Shown piece after piece: positions 32,340-41,402 of a DNA stretch of 64,000 nucleotides (within the stretch, counting starts at the first letter, position 1; every line of letters starts with the position of its first letter). The notes beneath the pieces were generated by a model. The model saw only the letters and a list, made by a program, of their open reading frames with translations, did no database searches and was not told the DNA's origin. The stretch spans positions 1-64,000 of the forward strand of contig NZ_JBJHZZ010000009.1 of NCBI RefSeq assembly GCF_045310675.1. Reading direction: 5' to 3'. The stretch comes from Clostridium_AT stratigraminis (lineage in GTDB: Bacteria; Bacillota; Clostridia; Clostridiales; Clostridiaceae). Made by a program: the position numbers and the translations under genes.

Positions 32340-33260
32340 TTGATAAAAAAATTTAAATTATTAAAAGAAGAAGATGGAGTAGGCTTAATATGGTTTGCTC
32401 TAACCTTTGCGATAATCATATTTATTACAGGTTTAGCAATCGATGGCGGAAGGCTATATTTAAGTAAAATTGAGCTTAGAAAAACTGCAGATGCGGCTGC
32501 ATTATCTGGAGCTTCAGAACTTACAGGAACTAGTACATCAATTACTAATATTGTAAATGAAATACTTTCTGCAAACAATGAACAAAGCAGCTTAAAAGCT
32601 TTAGATATTAAACCAAACGGGGAATACAAAGTCAAAGTAACCCTTGAAAAGAATGTTCCTTTGTATTTTATGAAAATTTTTGGTTTTAATAATACACCTG
32701 TGGATGTTTCTTCTACTGCGGCAATTTATCCTATGGTTGAAACCTCTGGAGCAGTACCCTTTGGTATCAATAAAGATACTATATTTGACTCTAATACATT
32801 GTACACTTTAAAAGTAGATGCTGGAGATTCTACAGCTGGTAATTTTGGTATATTAGCACTTGGTGGTGTAGGAGCAGATTTATACTCTGATAATCTAAGA
32901 TATGGTTATAATCAAGATATTCATGTTGGACAGATTATTGACACACAAACAGGAAATATTCAAGGGAAAACAGTAGATGGAGTTAATTATAGAATTCAAA
33001 ATTCCCCCTATGCAGCATATGATGAAAGTCATAAAGATGATCCTAGAATAATTAAAATATTGGTTTATGAACCTTATGAAGCTTCAACAAATCAGTTGAA
33101 ATCAATTAAAATAACTGGATTTGCTTATTTTTATTTAGCAGAGCCAATGGGATCTAATGATTCTGCAGTGAAAGGTTATTTTATAAGGCAAACTGGAGCA
33201 GGCACAGGAAGCAGTGATGTAGCAGATAATGGTGCTTACGCAGCAAAATTAGTGGAGTAG
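32340..33260 (+). CDS. tadG: TadG-like pilus assembly protein
   Basis: 306 residues from the TTG at 32340, behind AGAGGTGG (the GTG at 32331 is inside that site). The N-terminal hydrophobic helix follows LLKEEDGVGLIWFALTFAI, and the segment GLAIDGGRLYLSKIELRKTA is the TadE/TadG-like start. The extracellular part of about 250 residues is rich in Thr, Ser and Gly and carries no von Willebrand MIDAS motif that I can see. It probably is anchored in the membrane and contacts the pilus or the wall. Confidence 0.82.
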   Translation: MIKKFKLLKEEDGVGLIWFALTFAIIIFITGLAIDGGRLYLSKIELRKTADAAALSGASELTGTSTSITNIVNEILSANNEQSSLKALDIKPNGEYKVKVTLEKNVPLYFMKIFGFNNTPVDVSSTAAIYPMVETSGAVPFGINKDTIFDSNTLYTLKVDAGDSTAGNFGILALGGVGADLYSDNLRYGYNQDIHVGQIIDTQTGNIQGKTVDGVNYRIQNSPYAAYDESHKDDPRIIKILVYEPYEASTNQLKSIKITGFAYFYLAEPMGSNDSAVKGYFIRQTGAGTGSSDVADNGAYAAKLVE

Positions 33261-33268
33261 GTGATTAT

Positions 33269-33967
33269 ATGAAATCAAAGTTTATATTAATTGGGGCATT
33301 GGTATTCGCTATTGTTACAACCTTTTTATTTAGCAACTACGTTAAAAACTTAGATAATAAGTATAAAAATGATAAGAATCTAATAAACGTTGTTGTCTTA
33401 AAACAGAATATAAAAAAGGATCAAAAAATTACAAGTGACTTACTTGAGTTTAAGGCCTATAGCGTGAATTCAATAATTCCAGGGGCAATAAAAAATATTA
33501 AGGATATTGATGGGAGCTATGCCCTTGTGGATATGAAAGCTGGGGAACAGCTTTTTATAGATAGATTTTCAAATCAAACAGATGAAAGTTCATTTTTATC
33601 AAGAAAAGTTAAGGAAGGAAACAGGGCAATATCTATCGAAGTAAATTATGTAGAATCAGTTTCTACTTTTATAGAACCTGATGATTATGTAGACGTAATT
33701 TTTAGTGAAAAAGCAAAAGATGGAACTATTAATACACAGACCATTTTAGAGAATATACGAGTTTTAGCTGTAGGAAAGAGAATGGAGGAGTCCACAGATG
33801 CAGCAGCGAGTGCTAAAAGTACGACTCAAGGTGCAGCAAATACTACTCAAGCAGAATATAATTCAATAACCTTAGAATTGAATCCTGACCAGATTAAAAC
33901 CATCGATAACGCTGATGAAAGAGGAAATCTAAAATTTGTTTTACGAAGTAAATTTGAAAAGAAGTAA
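33269..33967 (+). CDS. cpaB: Pilus assembly protein CpaB/RcpC
   Basis: 232 residues: one N-terminal membrane helix, an SAF domain (about 40-105, with VVVLKQNIKKDQKITSDLLE) and the RcpC/CpaB domain (about 110-225, with GNRAISIEVNYVESVSTFI and EPDDYVDVIF). In Gram-negative bacteria CpaB acts in the periplasm near the secretin. In this Firmicute the protein must face the wall, where it may contact peptidoglycan through the SAF domain. Spacing to neighbours is 8 and 32 bases. Confidence 0.9.
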   Translation: MKSKFILIGALVFAIVTTFLFSNYVKNLDNKYKNDKNLINVVVLKQNIKKDQKITSDLLEFKAYSVNSIIPGAIKNIKDIDGSYALVDMKAGEQLFIDRFSNQTDESSFLSRKVKEGNRAISIEVNYVESVSTFIEPDDYVDVIFSEKAKDGTINTQTILENIRVLAVGKRMEESTDAAASAKSTTQGAANTTQAEYNSITLELNPDQIKTIDNADERGNLKFVLRSKFEKK

Positions 33968-33999
33968 TTAAAAGAAATTACTAGGAGGAGCCCGCAAAT

Positions 34000-34803
34000 A
34001 TGAAAGAGGAAATTGATAAAAAACTAGGTAAAATGGCGGTTTTTGTAAGTAGTAAAGGGGGAGTGGGTAAAACTGTAGTATCAGTTAATGTGGCAGCAAC
34101 TCTTGCTTCCAAAGGCTTTTCCACCTGTATTGTTGATGGTAGTTTTCAGTTTGGAGACGTAAATCTAGCTCTTGATATACAACCAAGATATACAATTAGT
34201 GATTTGGCACAAAAGGATGAATTAGAAAATATAAGAATTTCAGATTATCTATATAATCATGACAGCGGATTAAAGGTACTATCTGCACCACTAAAGCCAG
34301 AACTAGCTGACTTAATAACTCCAGACATGATTCCAGTAATATGCGATAAATTACGGGAAGATAATGAATTTTTCATAGCAGATCTTACAACCGGTATTTC
34401 TGAAATAAATTTAAATTTCATAGAAAAGGCAGACTTAGTTTTTATAGTTACGGATTTAGAACTTTCTGCCCTTAGAAATACGAAAACAATGCTTAGAACC
34501 TTTGAAAAATTAAATATGGAAAGTAAACTAAGAGTAATAGTAAACAGATCAGACACCGAAACCTTAACAAAGGCATCACAAGTTCCAGACATACTTGAGA
34601 CTAATGACATTATATATGTAATGAATAATTTTAAAGTGGTTACCAAATCCCTAAATATAGGAATTCCTTTCGTAATTAGCAAACCAAATGAGAAAATAAC
34701 CTCGGATATAATTTCTATTACCAGGGAATTTAACATGGAAAATTCACAAAACAGAAGAAGGAGAAAAAGAAAAGGCGGGTTAATGGGAATCTTAGCACGA
34801 TAA
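34000..34803 (+). CDS. tadZ: TadZ/CpaE-like ParA-type ATPase, without receiver domain
   Basis: 267 residues. The deviant Walker A VSSKGGVGKTVVSVNVAATL starts at about residue 14, so the N-terminal receiver-like domain of classical TadZ/CpaE (about 130 residues) is missing. Walker A' FQFGDVNLALDI and IADLTTGISEIN follow. A very basic tail (NRRRRKRKGGLMGILAR) may bind membrane or nucleic acid. TadZ places the pilus machine in the cell. GGAGG lies upstream at normal spacing. Confidence 0.88.
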   Translation: MKEEIDKKLGKMAVFVSSKGGVGKTVVSVNVAATLASKGFSTCIVDGSFQFGDVNLALDIQPRYTISDLAQKDELENIRISDYLYNHDSGLKVLSAPLKPELADLITPDMIPVICDKLREDNEFFIADLTTGISEINLNFIEKADLVFIVTDLELSALRNTKTMLRTFEKLNMESKLRVIVNRSDTETLTKASQVPDILETNDIIYVMNNFKVVTKSLNIGIPFVISKPNEKITSDIISITREFNMENSQNRRRRKRKGGLMGILAR

Positions 34804-34824
34804 GACTCAATAAGGAGAGATATT

Positions 34825-36198
34825 ATGAGCTTACTTGAAAAAATAAATACCGTAAGCAAAATTGAAGATGAAAAGAAACAAGTAAAATCTGATAGTAAGT
34901 CGATTGTTTCTTCTGAAGCTAACAAAGCTTCAGGTGTGGCATTAAGTAAAGAGCAGGAATATAAATTAAAGCTTCAAAAAATAATTATTAATGAAGCTAA
35001 AAAAGATGATGATGTTGAAAACATTATCCCTAAAATAGATTCAATAGCTCAAAAGATTATAGATACTGAAGATAATTCATTTAAAACTGTTGATACGAAG
35101 AAGGTAGTAGAAGAACTAATAAACGACGTAACTGGATTTGGACCTATAAATCCTCTTTTATTAGATGAAGATATATCAGAAGTTATGGTGAATGGAATCA
35201 ATATGGTGTATGTAGAAAAAAGTGGGAAAATTGTCCTTACAGATGTAAGGTTTAGAGATAACGACCAAATAATGAATGTAATTGATAAGATTGTATCACC
35301 ACTTGGAAGAAGAATAGACGAAAGCAGCCCCATGGTGGACGCAAGACTTCCAGACGGCTCTAGAGTAAATATAATAATTCCGCCTCTTGCACTAAATGGG
35401 CCAACAATTACAATAAGAAAGTTCGCAAAAGAACCCTATACTATTCATAATTTAATTCAATTTGGCACAATTTCAGCAGATATGGCTAAATTTTTGGATG
35501 CTTGTGTAAAGGCTAGACTTAACGTATTAATTAGTGGTGGTACAGGTTCAGGAAAGACAACTACTCTAAATGTACTGTCTGCTTTTATACCTGACGACGA
35601 AAGAATAGTAACAATTGAAGATGCTGCAGAGCTGCAGTTATCACAGCAGCATGTTATTTCTTTGGAATCCAGGCAGGCTAATGTAGAGGGTAAAGGAGCT
35701 ATTTCGATAAGGGAACTTGTAAAAAATTCTCTAAGAATGAGACCAGATAGAATAGTAATAGGTGAGGTCCGTGGCGGAGAGGCATTGGACATGCTACAGG
35801 CTATGAATACCGGGCATGATGGTTCCATTACAACAGGTCATGCAAATAGTCCAAGAGATATGATATCTCGTCTTGAAACGATGGTGTTAATGGCAGGACT
35901 GGAGCTTCCTATTAAGGCTATTCGTCAGCAAATAGCAGGAGGTATAGATTTAATAGTTCAGCAGTCAAGACTTAAAGACGGTACAAGAAAGATTATTAAT
36001 ATTACTGAAGTTCAAGACTTAGAAGGGGATGTTATCGTGCTTCAAGATATATTTACATTTAATCAAACTGGTGTAGATAAATCAGGAAAAGTAATTGGAA
36101 AGATGACTCCAACTGGTATAAGACCAAAATTCTATGAGCGCCTTGAAACTTCAGGCATAGAGGTACCAGCATCTATATTTAATGTAGAGGAGTGGTAA
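34825..36198 (+). CDS. tadA: TadA/CpaF secretion ATPase
   Basis: 457 residues, hexameric motor that powers Flp pilus assembly. After a variable N-terminus (1-100) come DEDISEVMVNGINMVYVEKS, Walker A ISGGTGSGKTTTLNVL, the Asp box RIVTIEDAAELQL, Walker B RMRPDRIVIGEVRGGEALDM and the His box TTGHANSPRDMISR, all intact. ATG at 34825 has AAGGAGAG upstream. The tadB start follows almost without gap. Confidence 0.96.
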   Translation: MSLLEKINTVSKIEDEKKQVKSDSKSIVSSEANKASGVALSKEQEYKLKLQKIIINEAKKDDDVENIIPKIDSIAQKIIDTEDNSFKTVDTKKVVEELINDVTGFGPINPLLLDEDISEVMVNGINMVYVEKSGKIVLTDVRFRDNDQIMNVIDKIVSPLGRRIDESSPMVDARLPDGSRVNIIIPPLALNGPTITIRKFAKEPYTIHNLIQFGTISADMAKFLDACVKARLNVLISGGTGSGKTTTLNVLSAFIPDDERIVTIEDAAELQLSQQHVISLESRQANVEGKGAISIRELVKNSLRMRPDRIVIGEVRGGEALDMLQAMNTGHDGSITTGHANSPRDMISRLETMVLMAGLELPIKAIRQQIAGGIDLIVQQSRLKDGTRKIINITEVQDLEGDVIVLQDIFTFNQTGVDKSGKVIGKMTPTGIRPKFYERLETSGIEVPASIFNVEEW

Positions 36199-36200
36199 TT

Positions 36201-37172
36201 GTGAAAGAAATAATCTTTTTATTTTACTTTTTGTGTAGTTTTATGATGATTTTCGGAATTTTATATATTTTAATTTTGAGGGACAAGAAGTTAGAAAAAA
36301 GACTTAGATATTATCTTGATATAAATGAAAAGCATAAGAAATCCAAGGATAAAACGAGTAAAGAACAACTAAAGTTTGTAGATCTTAAAAATATTTATCA
36401 ATTTGTAAGGGCCAAAACATCAGAAGAAACTAGTGAGAAGCTTCTGCAGATACTTAGAAGTTCAGGCATACAAATGGATATTGAAGAATACATTGTTCTA
36501 GTTATAATTTCAATGGTATTCCTTGGATTTGCGTTAGCACTGCTTTTAAAAAGTTTTATTTTTGTAATTCCTGGTGCCGTTATTGGATATTTATTACCTA
36601 AGTTTTGGTTAAGCAGCAAACGAAAAAAAAGAATTAAGGAATTTAACGAAGCACTGCCAGATATGATTATGACAATCGTTGGATCCTTAAAAGCCGGATT
36701 AAGTTTTGCTCAAGCTATGAAGACTGTAGCTGAGGAATGTGAGTCTCCTGTAAAAGAAGAAGTAACAGCACTTTTAAAAGAGATGAATTATGGAATAACC
36801 ATGGAAGATGCATTAAACAACTTAAAAACAAGAATGCCAAGTAGCGACCTAGATATAATGATACAAGCTATTTTAATCCAGAGGCAGGTTGGAGGAAATC
36901 TTTCAATGATTCTAGAGATAATAGTTAAAACTATTAGAGAACGTAATGAAGTAGAAAGACATGTTCAATCCTTGTCAGCTCAAGGAAAATTGTCGGGAAA
37001 GGTAGTAGGTTTTCTTCCAATTGCACTTTTTATAGTAATATCATTAATCAACCCAGGGTATATGGCACCCTTTACTAAAAGTTTAATTGGTAAAATAGGC
37101 TTAGGGGTTGGAGCTTTCTTTATGATAATTGGATTTATATTGATAAATAAACTTTCTAAAATCGAGGTGTAG
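36201..37172 (+). CDS. tadB: TadB, type II/IV secretion inner-membrane platform protein
   Basis: 323 residues from the GTG at 36201, which has GAGGAG eight bases upstream; the GTG at 36192 overlaps that site. N-terminal membrane helix, a cytoplasmic linker, then T2SSF domain (about 155-285, with FNEALPDMIMTIVGSLKAG and MIQAILIQRQVGGNLSMILE) and C-terminal helices. It pairs with TadC to form the platform moved by TadA. It overlaps nothing but follows tadA by two bases. Confidence 0.92.
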   Translation: MKEIIFLFYFLCSFMMIFGILYILILRDKKLEKRLRYYLDINEKHKKSKDKTSKEQLKFVDLKNIYQFVRAKTSEETSEKLLQILRSSGIQMDIEEYIVLVIISMVFLGFALALLLKSFIFVIPGAVIGYLLPKFWLSSKRKKRIKEFNEALPDMIMTIVGSLKAGLSFAQAMKTVAEECESPVKEEVTALLKEMNYGITMEDALNNLKTRMPSSDLDIMIQAILIQRQVGGNLSMILEIIVKTIRERNEVERHVQSLSAQGKLSGKVVGFLPIALFIVISLINPGYMAPFTKSLIGKIGLGVGAFFMIIGFILINKLSKIEV

Positions 37173-37175
37173 TGT

Positions 37176-38093
37176 ATGTTGCTTGAACTTTCCTTTGTAG
37201 TTACATTAGTATTTGTATGTTTATTCATTTATTCATTATCTCGTAAAGGGGAAATGAAAATAAAAAAGAGATATAAAAATTATGTGGGTGAAACGAAGCC
37301 TAATGCAAATGTTGATATAAAAAAAGGCGAGGAAAATATAAAGAAGAAAATTAATTTTTTTAGAAAAAAGGGCAGTGATTATTATACTAAGAAGCTTTCG
37401 ACTAAGCAGGAAGAAAAATTAGAAAAAGCCTTGCTTAAAATGGGAAACCCATGGAGTATAACTAGTGCTGAATTTCAATTTTACATACTTTTGTTTAGAA
37501 TATGTTTTCCTTTATCTGTTGGTATCTTTGAGAAATTAATTGGAGGAAAACTATTAGTTATCATTTTACTTATGCTTGCTAGTTTTGTAATGAGTATTTT
37601 CTTACCTAATATTTATATAAGTTCCAAGATAAAAAAAAGATATACTGTGGCTCTTAAGGAACTGCCAGATTTTTTAGATCTTCTTACAGTAAGTTTAGAG
37701 GCAGGGCTTGGGTTTGATTTAGCAATGAATAAGGTGATTTCAAAAAGCAATGGGGTATTAGCTTCAGAATTTCATATTTGTCTTGAAGAAATAAGGCTAG
37801 GTAAAACAAGAAGAGACTCTTTTATTGGACTAAAGGAGAGATTAAATTTTCCATCCCTAGTGTCTTTAATCAATAGTATCCTTCAAGGTGAAAAGCTGGG
37901 AATGAGTATGGTGCAGATCTTTAGAATCAAGTCCCAGGAAGAAAGGGACAAACGAAGACAAAGGGCTGAAGAGGCAGCTATGAAAGTACCTGTAAAAATT
38001 TTGTTTCCTTTGGTATTTTTCATATTTCCAAGTTTGTTCATTGTATTACTTGGACCTGTTGCAATAGAGTTAATTAATGGAATTGGTAAATAA
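37176..38093 (+). CDS. tadC: TadC, type II/IV secretion inner-membrane platform protein
   Basis: 305 residues, second T2SSF-domain protein, with LKELPDFLDLLTVSLEAGLG, LINSILQGEKLGMSMVQIF and a C-terminal helix pair with IFPSLFIVLLGPVAIELI. Starts three bases after the tadB stop behind GAGGTG. It is the last recognised Tad gene. The next gene, a dynamin-like GTPase, follows after 29 bases with no terminator in between. Confidence 0.92.
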   Translation: MLLELSFVVTLVFVCLFIYSLSRKGEMKIKKRYKNYVGETKPNANVDIKKGEENIKKKINFFRKKGSDYYTKKLSTKQEEKLEKALLKMGNPWSITSAEFQFYILLFRICFPLSVGIFEKLIGGKLLVIILLMLASFVMSIFLPNIYISSKIKKRYTVALKELPDFLDLLTVSLEAGLGFDLAMNKVISKSNGVLASEFHICLEEIRLGKTRRDSFIGLKERLNFPSLVSLINSILQGEKLGMSMVQIFRIKSQEERDKRRQRAEEAAMKVPVKILFPLVFFIFPSLFIVLLGPVAIELINGIGK

Positions 38094-38122
38094 TCGAAAG
38101 TTTTAAGATAGGGGGCTTAGTT

Positions 38123-40735
38123 ATGAAGGTAATTAAGATAAATGGAGTAAAATCTGATTCAGCATATGTTCAAAGTGTTTTAGAAGGGTATTCATTTGAC
38201 AACCCTATTTTTATAATTGATAAGAATAAGGAGTTGTATAAGTTTATTGAAGAACTTACTATAGATGAATGTTATCTATACATTCTAAGAGTAGCAAGAG
38301 AAATTGAGTTTTCTGGCATAGATGTTAAGATCAGAAATCTTGAAACTAATTTCATTGAAAAGGATAATATTTTATCCTTTAGTGAATTACTTGAAGAGCT
38401 TAATGAATATGATCTTGATATTCACCAGATCATTATAGATACAGAAGATAAAAACTTTTTAAGTGATGTAATTCAAGCTCTTAATTACTTAAACTTAGAT
38501 ATTGAAGTTACAATGAAAAAAGAAAAAGGTGAAAGAGCAAGAGTAAATGCCTTTAAAACTGGCTTTTATAAATTGAGAAGGTCAATAATAAAAGCCCAGG
38601 ATTTAATAAATGAAATAGAAGTAATAGATGAGCTTTCCTCTGAAAAGGATAATATTGTAGGTATACTAAATAAAATAAAAGTTAATCTTGATAGCGCCAA
38701 AGAAAGAAATTTAAATATTTCAGTTATGGCAACTAAAAAATCGGGAAAAAGTGTTGTCGTTAATTCCTTTCTCGGGGAACAATATGCTCCTACAAGTCTA
38801 GAATTACCTACACCTAATACCTGTATTTATAAAAAGAGTATAAATGATCAAATTCGATTAGTTTACGGTCCTGAGAATATTTATTTTGACTCACCTGAGG
38901 AAATTTACAAATATACCTATAATGAATTTAAGAAAGCCCAGAATAATTCAGAAGAGGAAAGTGCAATTGACGACATGGAAATTCACTATGTAAAAGACAG
39001 CAATGACTTTGCCACCTTTACTATTATTGATACCCCTGGGCCTAATTATGCAGGAGCTAATAATTCTAGTCAAGGAATAAATATGCATAAGAGAAATGCC
39101 TATAAGTGGATTGAGAAATCAGATGTGGTAATTTTCTTAGTTAATTACTCAAATTATTTAACTACTGATGAAGAAGAGTTTTTCAGAGATATTAAGACTC
39201 AATTTGAAAAACATGATAAGTTTTATTCATTAATTGTAGCAGTAAATAAGCTGGATGAAATGTATATGAGCGAATGTGAAAATAAATCTGTGGTAAGATT
39301 TCTAGATTACTTAAGGAGCAAGTTAAATAGCCTAGGCTATAGTGGGTTTATAGTACTTGGAATCTCAGCTAGATCATATTTTGATATTATAAAGGTATCT
39401 CAATTAGACAGCAGCGAATTAAAATATTTAGGTGAAACTAAGAGAATGTCACAACTTTCCGGTGATGAATTAAGACTTAGACTTAAAAAATTAAAGAGAA
39501 AATATATAGGCAAGAATCAGATGACAGTTTTAAGCTTTGTAGATGATCAACTTGAGAAACTTGAATGCTTTCAAGGACTTAATGACGTAAGCCTTAATAC
39601 TCTTAGGGAGAGAAGCGGAATCCCTAAATTAATGGATTATACAACCTATGTGGCTATTCAGAAGGCAAATACTGAATTATACTCATCAATCATCTGGAGT
39701 ATTGATGAATTATTTGTTAGGCTTAAAAATCTTGATTTAGTTAAGAGTATAATAGATGCAAAAATTGAAAAACAAGAAGAAATAGAAGAAATTGAAAATA
39801 TGCTTCAAAAAATGATGGATACCTTCGATTTAATTGATAAAGAGATAAACCAAAATTTAATTTTTACAGAGCTTCAAGAGGATTTAATTTCTAAAATAAA
39901 TGAATCTAGGGAAGAAAGTATAGAAGACATTAGCGATGTTTATGAGGAAAAGCTGGATAGATTCTTTATGAGGCTTAGAATGAAGGATAAAGATGATTTA
40001 AGGGAAATGAAGACTAAGGGCTTTAGTATTGATCTATCGGTTAATAATACTGAAATTGAAGAGGAATTGAATGCTTTGATTGGTAACATACTTAATACAA
40101 TAAATTCAGATATTGATCTAAAAGAGAATTATTTTAAACAGTGTGATGCAGCAATAAAGGAAATAGTTCATTCCTTTAGTGAAAAGATTAAGAAGGATTA
40201 TAATTTGAAGGATTTTATTATTACTGTACCTAAGGTTGATCATGCCTTTAACAGAAAATCTCTTGTTAAAATTCCCTCCATAAATATTGATTGTATAAAT
40301 ATTAAAGAGGATGTTTTAAATAGTATAGATTTTAGAGAGAATTTCTTAGAAAAATGCGTAAATCACTTTTTAGAAAATAAGATAGGTACCTATTCTACTG
40401 ATGGTAAGAAGCTTAATGAAATAAAAAGAAATTGGATTGAGGCTATTAAGAATTCTGTTGAAGGGGAGTATTCTAATTTATTTACTGCCTTAGAAGTTAA
40501 TACAATAAATTGTATTGAGGATTTAAAAACTCAAATTTATAAAGCTGCTGATAGCCTTACCAGTACGTACAAACTTACATTTAGTGATATGCTAAAAGAT
40601 TTGTCAATATCTAAGATGAATGTGGAAGAACAGATGAATTATTTAGATGCCAAGCTTCAATTTTTTGATCAGATTGAAGATAAGATGTCTGAATTTAACG
40701 ACATCTGGAATGGAATAAGAAGAGAACAAGTATAA
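38123..40735 (+). CDS. Dynamin-like large GTPase linked to the Tad operon
   Basis: 870 residues. Residues 1-190 are not recognised. The G domain (about 195-480) has P-loop ATKKSGKSVVVNSFLG (A replaces the usual first G), switch I Thr in LPTPNT, G3 FTIIDTPGPNYAG and G4 VAVNKLDEM. Residues 500-870 are helical with several coiled-coil stretches, resembling the stalk of bacterial dynamin-like proteins. No clear transmembrane segment or lipid-insertion paddle is visible, so membrane contact is unproven. The start has GGGGG seven bases upstream. It sits 29 bases after tadC and ends with a strong terminator, so it is probably the last gene of the pilus operon. A role in membrane remodelling at the pilus base is inference; GTPase fold is well supported. 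Confidence 0.82.
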   Translation: MKVIKINGVKSDSAYVQSVLEGYSFDNPIFIIDKNKELYKFIEELTIDECYLYILRVAREIEFSGIDVKIRNLETNFIEKDNILSFSELLEELNEYDLDIHQIIIDTEDKNFLSDVIQALNYLNLDIEVTMKKEKGERARVNAFKTGFYKLRRSIIKAQDLINEIEVIDELSSEKDNIVGILNKIKVNLDSAKERNLNISVMATKKSGKSVVVNSFLGEQYAPTSLELPTPNTCIYKKSINDQIRLVYGPENIYFDSPEEIYKYTYNEFKKAQNNSEEESAIDDMEIHYVKDSNDFATFTIIDTPGPNYAGANNSSQGINMHKRNAYKWIEKSDVVIFLVNYSNYLTTDEEEFFRDIKTQFEKHDKFYSLIVAVNKLDEMYMSECENKSVVRFLDYLRSKLNSLGYSGFIVLGISARSYFDIIKVSQLDSSELKYLGETKRMSQLSGDELRLRLKKLKRKYIGKNQMTVLSFVDDQLEKLECFQGLNDVSLNTLRERSGIPKLMDYTTYVAIQKANTELYSSIIWSIDELFVRLKNLDLVKSIIDAKIEKQEEIEEIENMLQKMMDTFDLIDKEINQNLIFTELQEDLISKINESREESIEDISDVYEEKLDRFFMRLRMKDKDDLREMKTKGFSIDLSVNNTEIEEELNALIGNILNTINSDIDLKENYFKQCDAAIKEIVHSFSEKIKKDYNLKDFIITVPKVDHAFNRKSLVKIPSINIDCINIKEDVLNSIDFRENFLEKCVNHFLENKIGTYSTDGKKLNEIKRNWIEAIKNSVEGEYSNLFTALEVNTINCIEDLKTQIYKAADSLTSTYKLTFSDMLKDLSISKMNVEEQMNYLDAKLQFFDQIEDKMSEFNDIWNGIRREQV

Positions 40736-40778
40736 TTTAAGAATAAGCTGCGGTATAAGTAAATTAATACATGAATTT

Positions 40779-40817
40779 AAGCTATAGCAATTTGGTTAAT
40801 GCTATAGCTTTTTTTTA
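40779..40817 (+). terminator. Intrinsic terminator of the Tad/dynamin operon
   Basis: Perfect 10-bp stem AAGCTATAGC / GCTATAGCTT with a 12-base loop and a long T-run. The only strong terminator after degSU in this stretch, so it marks the likely end of a roughly 10-kb operon. Confidence 0.9.
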
Positions 40818-40829
40818 GAGAAGTAAAAT

Positions 40830-41147
40830 TTAACCTAAAAATTGAGGATTTTCTTGAAAGTCGGACCTAATGGCCTTTTGTAGAATAATTAGTTTCATTT
40901 CCTTATTATCCTTATTTAAGGAACAAGGAAAAGCAGAAGAACAATTCTTACATTTTAGGGTTTCCTCTTCTTTAATCTGCTCTCTATTATTAAACAGGAA
41001 GGGATAGGAAGCTTCCTTAGTTAACCAGGACTCATTATTTATACTATCAAGGTCATAAGTGTATAAGTAAGTTGCTTCTCTTATTAGTTCAAAATTAGTA
41101 CTTCCGCATTTTGGACACTTTAATAAGGTTTGTAATCCTATTTCCAT
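40830..41147 (-). CDS. Small zinc-ribbon protein, unknown function
   Basis: 105 residues from the ATG at 41147, which has AAAGGAG seven bases upstream; a longer frame to 41195 has no site. Two CxxC pairs, CPKCGS near residue 12 and CKNCSS near residue 66, can bind one zinc. The rest is polar without a known domain. No homologue recognised. Convergent with the dynamin-like gene, divergent from the MCP-like gene. Confidence 0.65.
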   Translation of the reverse strand: MEIGLQTLLKCPKCGSTNFELIREATYLYTYDLDSINNESWLTKEASYPFLFNNREQIKEEETLKCKNCSSAFPCSLNKDNKEMKLIILQKAIRSDFQENPQFLG

Positions 41148-41402
41148 AATATAGCTCCTTTTTAAGAAAATTGAGTTAAGAAATAATATAAGCAATAATA
41201 ATCACTAATGATATTAGATAGATTAATAAAAGATAATTATTAAATATATTCTTTCAATAATTAAATTATTTTAAACTTAAATTAGAAAATAATTAAAAAT
41301 TAAAATTTTGAATTATTTTTTTCATTACTTGAATAAATATTTTGCATGAATCTAGAAAATATTGTAGAATTATAGTAGAAATTTCTAAAATGAGGTGATA
41401 AC

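Noticed and set aside
34257..34925. 222-codon minus-strand ORF across tadZ
   Set aside because: Antisense to a clear ATPase gene, Ser/Leu-rich low-complexity composition typical of shadow frames, no ribosome binding site seen.
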